A stretch of DNA of 63,293 bases, taken from the NCBI GenBank assembly GCA_021199655.1, contig JAJQHQ010000076.1, positions 1 through 63,293 on the forward strand. The letters run 5' to 3'. This document shows, piece by piece, positions 52,011 through 60,434 of this stretch. The notes below the pieces were generated by a model, which was not told the DNA's origin, ran no database searches, and worked only from the letters and a program-made list of their open reading frames with translations. The position numbers and the translations under genes were made by a program. The stretch is from Lachnospiraceae bacterium (GTDB taxonomy: Bacteria > Bacillota > Clostridia > Lachnospirales > Lachnospiraceae). Within the stretch, counting starts at the first letter, position 1, and each line of letters opens with the position of its first letter.

Positions 52011-52057
52011 TATGCGCAGGGTGCGTAAGGGGGCGACAAGCCGCCTCCTGCTCGATT
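52011..52057 (+). repeat. Intergenic repeat, copy D of the TATGCGCA family
   Basis: The short copy starts TATGCGCAGGGTGCG after a T-run, shares CGACAAGCCGCCTCCTGC with the copy at 31143 (there from 31209) and ends TCGATT. A GGGGGC / GCCGCC type stem lies within. Confidence 0.6.
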
Positions 52058-52125
52058 ATAGCATTTCGCAAAAGAATCTTAGATTTTCAACTCAATTTTC
52101 GGCGCTTTTTTTCGTCCATTTTTTC

Positions 52126-52153
52126 TTGATTTTTTATGCATTCGAGATACAAT
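52126..52153 (+). promoter_or_regulatory. Promoter before the third MATE gene
   Basis: TTGATT (52126-52131), 16-base spacer, TACAAT (52148-52153). A small hairpin GAAACGGC / GCCGTTTC (52181-52201) followed by TTTT lies in the leader about 30 bases downstream of the start of transcription. Confidence 0.7.
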
Positions 52154-52240
52154 AGACAGCGTTGCATATCGCATGAATCCGAAACGGCCCTGCGCCGTTT
52201 CTTTTGCGCAATTGTCGGTCGAATCATAAAGAGGGAGGAA

Positions 52241-53656
52241 ATGACAGAAATGGCGAAACAGCGTATCAGTGATATGACCGAAGGAAACGAGATGTCCCTG
52301 CTTTTGAAGTTTGCGTTTCCGATGCTGGTCGGGAACCTTTTCCAGCAGTTTTACAATATGGTGGACTCGATCGTGGTGGGAAATTATGTGGGAAAAAATG
52401 CGCTGGCGGCGGTGGGCGCGACTTCGTCGCTGCACTTTATGTTTTTTTCTCTGTGCGCCGGTTTTGCGAACGGAGCAGGCGTTCTGATCGCGCAGTATTT
52501 CGGATGCCGGGATGAAAAACGATTAAAGACGGTGATCGGGAATGCATGGTACCCGATTCTGGGAGTGAGTGTTTTGGTCAGCGTGTTGTCACTGCTTTTA
52601 TCGCGGCCAATCCTGCATCTTTTGAATACGCCGGAGGTAATTTTTGAGGATGCGCTCCTCTATATGCGGATTCTGTGCGGCGGTATTATTTTTACCGGCC
52701 TTTACAATGGAATCGCGGCCATGCTGCGGGCCCTCGGGGATTCGACCACGCCGCTGATTTTTCTGATCGTTGCGAGTGTACTGAATGTGATTGGCGATCT
52801 GGTGTTTGTGCTGGTGTTTGGACTGGGCGTTGCCGGCGTGGCGATCGCAACTCTTCTGGCACAGCTGATCGCGGCGGTCGGGTGCATGATCTACGCGGTG
52901 AAAAAGAATCCATACTTCCGGCTTACGAAAGAGGATTTCCTGCCGGATCCTTACCTGATAAAAAAGAGCCTGAAGCTGGGGATTCCCTTTGGGGCGCAGG
53001 GCTCCCTGATCGCGATTTCCTGTGTGATCCTGCAGGGCGTGATCAACCGTTTCGGCGAGGATGTGATCGCAGCGTTTACCGCGACATCGCGGATTGAAAC
53101 GCTCGTGCAGCAGCCGTTCAGCTCCCTCGGCACCGCAGTCGCGACCTTTACCGGGCAGAACCTGGGTGCGGGATACCGGGAACGGGTGAAAAAAGGCTTC
53201 TGGAGCAGCACTGTCCTCGTCCTGATATTCAGTGTGGCGATGCTGGCTCTGATGTATCTGTTCGGAAATGATTTTATCCGTCTGTTTGTGGACGACGAGA
53301 CAGTCGTTGGCATCGGGGGAAGGGCGGTGCGCATTACGGCGCTGTTTTATTTCCCACTCGGCATGATCTACATACCGCGAAGTCTGATGAACGGAGCGGG
53401 AGACTCTGTGTTTGCGTTCATCAGCGGACTCGTGGAGGTGATCGGCCGCGTCGGCTTTTCGCTGATCCTGTCTTCCTTTGCGCAGATCGGCTACTGGGCT
53501 GTCTGGTATACGACCGGCCTGACCTGGCTGATCACGGCGCTTGCCTGCATTGCGAGATACGTGCAGGGGAAATGGAAGTATATTTCGCTGGTGGAAAAGC
53601 CGGAAAAAGGGTCGGAAACCGGGGCAGTACAATCATTTTCGCCTTGCTCACATTGA
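52241..53656 (+). CDS. MATE-family efflux transporter (third)
   Basis: A 471-residue MATE protein with about 12 helices. The start EMSLLLKFAFPMLVGNLFQQ and FYNMVDSIVVGNYVGKNALA are family marks. It would export drugs or metabolites by antiport. The ATG at 52241 follows GAGGGAGGAA; a second ATG at 52250 is possible. The frame continues far upstream, but that part is leader sequence. Its last nine bases overlap the 3' end of the convergent AraC gene. Confidence 0.92.
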   Translation: MTEMAKQRISDMTEGNEMSLLLKFAFPMLVGNLFQQFYNMVDSIVVGNYVGKNALAAVGATSSLHFMFFSLCAGFANGAGVLIAQYFGCRDEKRLKTVIGNAWYPILGVSVLVSVLSLLLSRPILHLLNTPEVIFEDALLYMRILCGGIIFTGLYNGIAAMLRALGDSTTPLIFLIVASVLNVIGDLVFVLVFGLGVAGVAIATLLAQLIAAVGCMIYAVKKNPYFRLTKEDFLPDPYLIKKSLKLGIPFGAQGSLIAISCVILQGVINRFGEDVIAAFTATSRIETLVQQPFSSLGTAVATFTGQNLGAGYRERVKKGFWSSTVLVLIFSVAMLALMYLFGNDFIRLFVDDETVVGIGGRAVRITALFYFPLGMIYIPRSLMNGAGDSVFAFISGLVEVIGRVGFSLILSSFAQIGYWAVWYTTGLTWLITALACIARYVQGKWKYISLVEKPEKGSETGAVQSFSPCSH

Positions 53657-54918
53657 TCGTTTTCTACATTTTGAATTCAGCATCAGCTTGCGATACTGCA
53701 TCGGTGTCATATTCTGATGCCTTTTAAATGTTCTCGTAAAATAGTTACTGTCGCTGAAACCGCACTGCTCTGCAATATTTTGGATAGAGAGAGAAGTGGT
53801 ATTTAATAAAAAGGTACTTCGATGCACACGGATTTCATTGATGTAATCAGTTATCGTTTGGGCTGTTTCCTTTTTAAACACAGCAGAGAGATATGTTTTA
53901 CTGACTGCATTTTTTTTAGCGAGCACTTCCAGAGACAGATGTTCCATATAGTGAAAATCAATATAGTTCATGCAATTTCGAACTAATTCGGAATATTGCA
54001 CTCTGGAATAGGATTTTACCAGCAGGCAGTACTTTCGAATCATGGATGCACAAAGTGATTTGAGCCCTGTATAGGAATTACATTGTTTGATGGCAAGAGT
54101 TTCTTTACGATTTAAATCATCAATATAAAGAGGATGCACATAAACATCCTGTACGGCTTTTCGTAAAAATGTATTTACGGCAATGAGCATATCTTTCCCT
54201 TCCTGAACAGGATCATTGTCTGTTGGATCCAACGTAAATCCATAAAAGAGATTATTATAATAAAGTGCTTTTTTTACATCTCCTCTTTTAACCGCTTCAA
54301 TCAATTCCTGCTCCACTTCATAACGTGCTTCAATGGATGCAAAGGCAATCGTAGAATCAGAAACTGATTTTTCCTTAACAGCTGTGTCGTTTGTATTTCT
54401 TACGATATTCGCCGCAGCGTCAATCGTATGAATCTCTATTTTGTGCTGGAAGAAACGTGACATGATATTGGAAATAAGAATGTTCCATGTTGTCACATCG
54501 GATATGATCGTAATCCGATTATAAAAGGATATAATATCCCTTTGCAGATCAGGTAAAAAGGAATTCACTGACATGATTTCAAATACTTTTGCTGAAGAAT
54601 AGGACTCATATAAAAATGGGCCCATGATCAAATAGTGTGTATTGATATTACAAACATTGTCATCAAATTCATCTATAAAAATAAGATAATGAAGCCCGAG
54701 AGTATCAATATACTCTATTGGGCACTCTGCTGTTACCTGAGCCGTAAATTCTGTAAATAATGATTTGTAATCGTAGCTTTTGTAAATTTGCTGGCGAAAA
54801 TGATAGTCTATATCATGTAAGTTGCCAGAATCTATATTACATTCATGAAGCGGTATACGAAATGCAGATAAAATGTCCTGCCTAAAATAATCTTTAAAAT
54901 TTTTTTATCAATTGTCAT
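53648..54918 (-). pseudogene. AraC-family regulator with a frameshift in an A-run
   Basis: A regulator of about 423 residues with two HTH motifs at the C-terminus (LSLEVLAKKNAVSKTYLSAV and LSIQNIAEQCGFSDSNYFTR). Read from ATG 54918 (GAGGTAG upstream), the protein starts MTIDKK and then loses frame in an A7 run (T7 at 54900-54906 on the top strand). With one more A the frame continues through NFKDYFRQDILSAFRIPLHE into the long open frame. It would control the divergent sugar ABC transporter and glycosidase genes. The lesion may be inactivating, a sequencing error or a slippage switch. Confidence 0.85.
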
Positions 54919-54993
54919 TTTCTTAACTACCTCATTTTGATGTGAACTCTGCATAAAAGCTACATTAAAGCTCATGAGGGCGGCTTCCCACCC

Positions 54994-55245
54994 TTACATG
55001 CTGCCGAATGCTGCTTTCTGACCAGTATGCTTGTCCAGAAATAGCTTCATCTTGTTGTCATCTAAAAAGCCACTGATCTGTTCTTTGGTGACACTTTTCA
55101 GGAAACGGCTGATCTTCGAGTTACTGTGGATCCGCATCTTTTCTGAAAACAGTGGATGGTCAAAAGCAAAGTCAGGATAGTACTGTCCGACGTTTTCCTC
55201 TTCAACAATAAGGTAAGAGACCAGAATTAATGTTAAGTATAACAT
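54994..55245 (-). CDS. Short protein or gene fragment, 83 residues
   Basis: A minus-strand frame with sensible composition in its second half (SKISRFLKSVTKEQISGFLD) but a poorly supported start and no clear ribosome site. The C-terminal half looks like a fragment of a larger protein. I do not recognise it. It lies between the AraC gene and the sugar transporter, in AT-rich sequence (54919-55422) that otherwise contains only the promoter region of the transporter genes. Confidence 0.3.
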   Translation of the reverse strand: MLYLTLILVSYLIVEEENVGQYYPDFAFDHPLFSEKMRIHSNSKISRFLKSVTKEQISGFLDDNKMKLFLDKHTGQKAAFGSM

Positions 55246-55422
55246 AATCTATTCCCCAAAACAACACAAAAAATTTACAATTTTACAAATAAAACGAAAA
55301 AAAAATAAAATTGTGCTAATTCTAAATAAAATATCTATGGTTAGATTAAAAATCGAAAATTAAAATAATTATAAGAGATTTCGAAAAGCAAACATCAGAT
55401 GAAAGAAAGGTGAGCTAGAAGA

Positions 55423-56931
55423 ATGCCAAAGGAATTGATATTTGAAGCAAAAGGTATGCGAAAAGAATTTGGTCCAACTGTAGCCTTAAAAGATGTAGAT
55501 TTTTCTCTTTACAGAGGAGAAATCAGAGGATTGATCGGAGAGAATGGTTCAGGTAAATCGACGATTATGTCTATCGCTTCTGGAATGCAGCCTGCAACAA
55601 AAGGAACAATGGTATTTAAAGGAGCAGATTGGAATCCACATAATATGGTAGAAGCACAACTCCATGGAATATCTATGATTCTTCAGGAAGCAAATACAAT
55701 TCCAGGAGTAACTGTTGCACAGAATATTTTTGCCGGACATGAAGATGAATTTTCAAGATTTGGAGTCATCAATATGAAAAAAATGTATCAGGCGGCCGAT
55801 GAAGTTCTTGCCAGATTTGGAATGGATTGGATACATGGAAGAGATCTTATAGATCGATATACATTTGAAGATCGTAAGCTGGTTGAACTTGTCAGATGTG
55901 TGACTGAGGATACGGAGATTCTCGTTGTCGATGAGACAACAACGGCGCTTTCCCTGGAAGGGCGTGCCATCTTATATAAGTTAATTCATAAGATGACAGA
56001 GGAAGAGAACAAGGCAGTTGTTTTCGTGTCACATGATATGGATGAGATTCTTGAGCAGTGCACCGCTCTGACAGTACTTAGGGATGGAGAGATTAAAGGA
56101 AATCTCGACAGGGCAGCAATGGAGGCACCAGATGCGGTTAAGAATATCCGCTACATGATGGTTGGACGTGATATTGGGGAAAAATATTACCGTGAAGATT
56201 ATGATGCCTCTCATTTGGAGGAAGTTGCACTGGAACTGAAGAATATTACATTTGGTAACATTAAAAATTTCAGTTTAAAACTTCACAAAGGAGAAATTCT
56301 TGGATTAGGAGGTTTGTCCGGATGCGGAATGCATGATATCGGACATGCGGCATACGGTCTTGAAAAGCTTGATTCGGGCCGTGTGATAAGAAAGGGTACT
56401 GAAATCAGAAATCCGTTGGATGCAATCGAAAATGGTATTGGATATATTTCAAAAAATCGTGACTCAGAGGCATTGATTTTGGAGGGCTCCATTCAGGACA
56501 ACATTGTACTTCCATCTATTCCGGATCTGGAAAAAACAACTTTCATCAGACCTTTGGATGAGAAGAAAATGGCCAGTGCTGAAATTAAAAGATTTCGTAT
56601 TAAGTGCCGGAATGGCAGCCAGTATGTAAATACGCTTTCCGGTGGAAATAAGCAGAAGGTATCCTTTGCAAAATGGACTGCAAAAGGTTCTGATGTTATC
56701 ATTATGGACTGTCCAACTCGTGGTGTTGATATTGGCGTTAAGCAGGCGATGTACGGATTGATTGAGGAGATGAAAAAAGAAGGCAAGGCCATCCTGATGA
56801 TTTCTGAGGAACTGTCAGAGCTGATTGGTATGTGCGATAAGCTCATCATTATGAAGGATTTTAAGGTAACAAAAGAATTCACAAGAGCGGCGGATTTGAA
56901 ACAGACAGACATTATCGAGTATATGATCTAG
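55423..56931 (+). CDS. Sugar ABC transporter ATPase (RbsA/MglA type)
   Basis: A 502-residue tandem ATPase. The first half is complete: Walker A is GENGSGKSTIMS, the Walker B region ILVVDETTTALS (Thr replaces the usual Pro in DEPT) and the H-loop VFVSHDMDEI. In the second half the P-loop is degenerate (GLGGLSGCGMHDIGHA), as is common in this family, while the signature TLSGGNKQKVSFAKW and VIIMDCPTRGVDIG remain. It energises the two permeases that follow. The ATG at 55423 follows GAAAGGTGAGCTAGAAGA. Confidence 0.9.
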   Translation: MPKELIFEAKGMRKEFGPTVALKDVDFSLYRGEIRGLIGENGSGKSTIMSIASGMQPATKGTMVFKGADWNPHNMVEAQLHGISMILQEANTIPGVTVAQNIFAGHEDEFSRFGVINMKKMYQAADEVLARFGMDWIHGRDLIDRYTFEDRKLVELVRCVTEDTEILVVDETTTALSLEGRAILYKLIHKMTEEENKAVVFVSHDMDEILEQCTALTVLRDGEIKGNLDRAAMEAPDAVKNIRYMMVGRDIGEKYYREDYDASHLEEVALELKNITFGNIKNFSLKLHKGEILGLGGLSGCGMHDIGHAAYGLEKLDSGRVIRKGTEIRNPLDAIENGIGYISKNRDSEALILEGSIQDNIVLPSIPDLEKTTFIRPLDEKKMASAEIKRFRIKCRNGSQYVNTLSGGNKQKVSFAKWTAKGSDVIIMDCPTRGVDIGVKQAMYGLIEEMKKEGKAILMISEELSELIGMCDKLIIMKDFKVTKEFTRAADLKQTDIIEYMI

Positions 56932-56943
56932 GAGGAGATCAAA

Positions 56944-57930
56944 ATGGCAAATAATGAAAATCAAAAACCAGCTTTGGTGGACTGGGTCAAAGAACATGGG
57001 ACAGACTTGGCAGCATACGGTGGACTTTTATTTTGTATCATCTTTTTTACCATTACGACAAGCATGGCTGGATCAAGTATTTGGTCGCAGGCAAAAATTC
57101 GTACCCTGATGTCTGATGTCATTGTTACAGCTTTGATGTCCGTCGGAGCCGTATTTATTTACAGTCTTGGAAATATGGATATCAGTATTGGAAAACAGAT
57201 AGGGTTATATTCGACAATTATGGTACTGCTGGGAAACGCAACAGGAAGTTTGATACTTCCGGTTATCCTCTGCCTTGTGATTGCAGTGATCATTGGTGCG
57301 GTGAATGGCGCATCCGGAGAAGTTTTACATATGTATTCCGTCATATCATCCGTTGTGTTCATGATGATTTTATCCGGTGTCAGTACGATCATTTATTCTA
57401 CGATCGGAACGAGAAATATTGTGCTGCACACGGTAGATACGAGTATGTTGAAATCGCCGGTAATTATGGTAGCTGCCCTGGCGCTTGAAACGGCAATTAT
57501 TACTTACTTCTTTAATTTTACAAAATATGGTAAGTACGCAAAGGCAATCGGAGCGAATAAAACGGCCGCTGAACAGAGTGGTATCAATGTTGTAAAGTAT
57601 AAAGTAATTCCGTATATATTTCTCGCCTGTACACTGGTAGTGGCTTCTCTTTTTCAGATGGGATACACAGGTGCTGCTTCTGATTCTACAGGAACCGGGT
57701 TCGAAATGAACGTTATGGTAGCGCTTATCCTCGGAGGTATGCCGTTAAATGGAGGGATGAATTCGAAAGTGTCCTGCGCAGTCATTGGTGCATTTACCTT
57801 TGCACTTTTTGATGTGGGACTTCCGATCATTGGTGTTCCGACTAAAATGACATTTATGGTAAAGGCATGTATTTTTCTTGTGGTTGTGCTTATTACTTGC
57901 CGAAAGAAAAACGGCGTTTTGCCAAGATAA
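56944..57930 (+). CDS. Sugar ABC transporter permease (RbsC type)
   Basis: A 328-residue permease of the ribose/galactose type with eight or more helices. The conserved LGNMDISIGKQIGLYSTIM (usually DLSVG) and the KAIGANKTAAEQSGINVVKY cytoplasmic loop are characteristic. It forms the channel with the second permease encoded at 59226. The start is 12 bases after the ATPase stop with AGGAGGAGATCAAA upstream. Confidence 0.9.
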   Translation: MANNENQKPALVDWVKEHGTDLAAYGGLLFCIIFFTITTSMAGSSIWSQAKIRTLMSDVIVTALMSVGAVFIYSLGNMDISIGKQIGLYSTIMVLLGNATGSLILPVILCLVIAVIIGAVNGASGEVLHMYSVISSVVFMMILSGVSTIIYSTIGTRNIVLHTVDTSMLKSPVIMVAALALETAIITYFFNFTKYGKYAKAIGANKTAAEQSGINVVKYKVIPYIFLACTLVVASLFQMGYTGAASDSTGTGFEMNVMVALILGGMPLNGGMNSKVSCAVIGAFTFALFDVGLPIIGVPTKMTFMVKACIFLVVVLITCRKKNGVLPR

Positions 57931-58015
57931 AAAAGATCTTAACCCTAAGGGTTTTGATAAACGAGAAACGGATGCTTCAGGTCAGCATCCAGAACAAAAA
58001 ACAGGAGGTTTCATT

Positions 58016-59206
58016 ATGAAAGGAAAAAGCGTATTAAAGAAAGCAGCAACAATTCTTACAGCAGCGGCAATGGCAACCGGATCGTTAACCGTTTGTGGAA
58101 CTACCGTGGGAGCCGCTCCGGCGGATTCTGATGGAGGAAAGATCCTGTATCTTTCCAATATCAACAGTGGTGTTTACTATGACTACTATAAAGCATTTTA
58201 TGAGAGAATCTGCGCTGATCTGGGATATGATTTTGAGATTATTTATGGAGATCCCTATAATGATCCGAACGGAAATCTGACAGCAGTTCGCAATGCCTAT
58301 ACGGATGATGTAGTGGGATTGATTACAACTCAGGACGGCGGAATCGAAAGTATTATGGATGAATATCCGGATATGTATGTATCAGCTTTGGGAACGGATA
58401 TGGACAGCGTGTTTGATGAGGATGGAACAAACCATGGTGCTCTTGAAAAGGATCATTTTCTGGCAGTAAGCGGTGATATGTTTACCAGCGGAGAGGAACA
58501 GGGGCAATATTATGCGCAGCAGATTATTGACGGAGGATATAAGAAAGTGGCTACCGTACTGTTTCCGTCTTATGCATATCCAAGTACAGCAATAGCGGAT
58601 CAGGCATTTCGAGATGCGATTGAGGAATATAATCAGACTGCAGATGAGAAAATTGAGATTGTAGGAGAGACTACTGTTCTGGATTTTACGCCTCTGGACG
58701 CATCCTTCTTCCTTGAGGAGGGATATGGAGATCTCGATGCAATCGTAGGTCTTTGTGCCGGCATACAGTTCATTTATCCGACCATGGTAGTAGCTAAGGC
58801 CGATGGCACATGTGATCAGAAAACACAGCTTATTACGAATGGCTATGAGTATGATGCCGATATTCTTGCAGATTGCGGTGATGATAAAACGATTAAGTCT
58901 ACGACTATAACAAACCCGGAAGCAGCATTTTTACCGATCGCTCTGATTGATAATGCGATTCAGGGAAAACAGTATGCGGATTATCCGGGAGCAGAGAACG
59001 TTGAGCCAGGGATTATCACGGTAGATTCCACATCTGATTTTGAAGTGATTAAAGAAAAATTTACGGACGGACAGACATTGCTTGAAAATATTGCGGTCAG
59101 TGTAGAAGAACTCGAAATGCTGCTTATAAGAAACAATCCGGATGCTACCTATGCAGCGTTAGTTGAAGCTGCATCGACAGAAACAATGGAGTCTTATTTA
59201 GAGTAA
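58016..59206 (+). CDS. Sugar ABC transporter substrate-binding protein (type 1)
   Basis: A 396-residue periplasmic-binding-protein type 1 protein. A signal peptide (KKAATILTAAAMATGSLTVC) is followed by the first strand ILYLSNINSGVYYDYYKAFY and a typical two-domain fold. The Cys of LTVCG is near a lipobox, but Val at -1 makes lipidation uncertain. It binds the sugar for the RbsA/RbsC-like components on both sides. The ATG at 58016 follows ACAGGAGGTTTCATT. It resembles the orphan binding protein at 6410 in overall type. Confidence 0.86.
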   Translation: MKGKSVLKKAATILTAAAMATGSLTVCGTTVGAAPADSDGGKILYLSNINSGVYYDYYKAFYERICADLGYDFEIIYGDPYNDPNGNLTAVRNAYTDDVVGLITTQDGGIESIMDEYPDMYVSALGTDMDSVFDEDGTNHGALEKDHFLAVSGDMFTSGEEQGQYYAQQIIDGGYKKVATVLFPSYAYPSTAIADQAFRDAIEEYNQTADEKIEIVGETTVLDFTPLDASFFLEEGYGDLDAIVGLCAGIQFIYPTMVVAKADGTCDQKTQLITNGYEYDADILADCGDDKTIKSTTITNPEAAFLPIALIDNAIQGKQYADYPGAENVEPGIITVDSTSDFEVIKEKFTDGQTLLENIAVSVEELEMLLIRNNPDATYAALVEAASTETMESYLE

Positions 59207-59225
59207 AAGACGGAGGCAGATTCCT

Positions 59226-60233
59226 ATGAAAAAGGGAAGAGAACTAATGATAAAAATAGCGGGAACACTGGGACTTCCTGCTGCGATGTACATCATCATG
59301 ATGATTCTCTGCTTTGCAAATGGAAAAACATATTTCGGATCCCTGGCAATGTGGCGGTCTATTATCGTAAATATAGCAGTTTCCGTATCCTGTGCAATGG
59401 GAATCGGCTTGCAGTTCAAAAGTGGACGGTTCGACTTTTCTGGCGGTTCCATTATGCTGGTGGCGGCTATTGTCGCAGGAAATGCGGCAAAGAATCATGA
59501 TGGCAATTTAGTGTTGTTTGGTGTACTTTGTATAGGTGTTTGTGTGATCTTGAGCATTGGCGTTGCACTTGTATATGTATACGGAAGATTGCCGATTATG
59601 ATTTCCACGATTGGCATGGCGCTTTTATATGAGTCGATTACGCCCTTGATTTTTGGAGGAGGCGGTATCAACCTGGTCGGTAACATGTCGCTGAAGAAGT
59701 TTTCTGTTTATCCGGGGGTTTTATTTCCTTTCCTCGGGTCAGTAGCTGTATATGCTGTTTTTAGTTATCTGTCAAAGACGGGCAAGCAGTCGGTACTTCT
59801 TGCAAATAATCAGGGCGCGGCGGTGAATATTGGTATCAATGAGACAAAAAACGTTATTATTTCATATGTTTACAGTGGATTGATCTTTGGATTTGCAACT
59901 ATGATATATGCTTCTACGGCTATTCATAATGCATCCTATACATCACTTTCAACAGCAGGAGAGCTGTTCTCGAATATCCTTCCTGTTTTTGTAGGTCTTT
60001 ATATCGGTGTGTTCTGCGGAGATACCATCGGGATTATCATGGGATCAATTTCAATCTGCCTGATGACGTATGGGCTGCAGGCAATTCTCAAGGCAGAACT
60101 CGGTTCAGCTGTATCGACTGCTATGATGGGCATTTTCGTGTTACTGGTTAATCTGGCAGCCGGTCAGAGCGGAAATATTAAAAAAATATTTGCCAAAATG
60201 TTTGCAGTGCATAAAAAAAGTCGGGCAGCATAA
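59226..60233 (+). CDS. Sugar ABC transporter permease, second subunit
   Basis: A 335-residue RbsC-like permease. SGRFDFSGGSIMLVAAIVAG corresponds to the usual DLSVG-type conserved helix and IGINETKNVIISYVYSGLIF to the loop. It is clearly different in sequence from the permease at 56944, so the channel is probably a heterodimer. It lies 19 bases after the binding-protein gene. A strong terminator follows after the stop, suggesting that the transporter operon ends here. Confidence 0.88.
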   Translation: MKKGRELMIKIAGTLGLPAAMYIIMMILCFANGKTYFGSLAMWRSIIVNIAVSVSCAMGIGLQFKSGRFDFSGGSIMLVAAIVAGNAAKNHDGNLVLFGVLCIGVCVILSIGVALVYVYGRLPIMISTIGMALLYESITPLIFGGGGINLVGNMSLKKFSVYPGVLFPFLGSVAVYAVFSYLSKTGKQSVLLANNQGAAVNIGINETKNVIISYVYSGLIFGFATMIYASTAIHNASYTSLSTAGELFSNILPVFVGLYIGVFCGDTIGIIMGSISICLMTYGLQAILKAELGSAVSTAMMGIFVLLVNLAAGQSGNIKKIFAKMFAVHKKSRAA

Positions 60234-60317
60234 CAGTCAGGGAAAAAACCAGAAAAGAATCAGAAAAGAACCAGAATAGAACCAGATTCCAGGTCCTGAA
60301 AAAGAATGGGCAATAAG

Positions 60318-60375
60318 GAAGGAGTACCGCACAGGAACAAAATAATCATTGCTGTGGGACTCCTTCTTTATTATG
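60318..60375 (+). terminator. Intrinsic terminator after the sugar transporter
   Basis: GAAGGAGTACCGCACAG and CTGTGGGACTCCTTC pair along about 15 positions with small mismatches, around a loop of about 16 bases, and are followed by TTTATT. The stem-loop covers most of the spacer before the GH3 gene. Confidence 0.8.
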
Positions 60376-60434
60376 AATCAATATATGGAATATGCATGAA
60401 AGAAATATTATATTAAACTCAGGAGTACAGCAGG

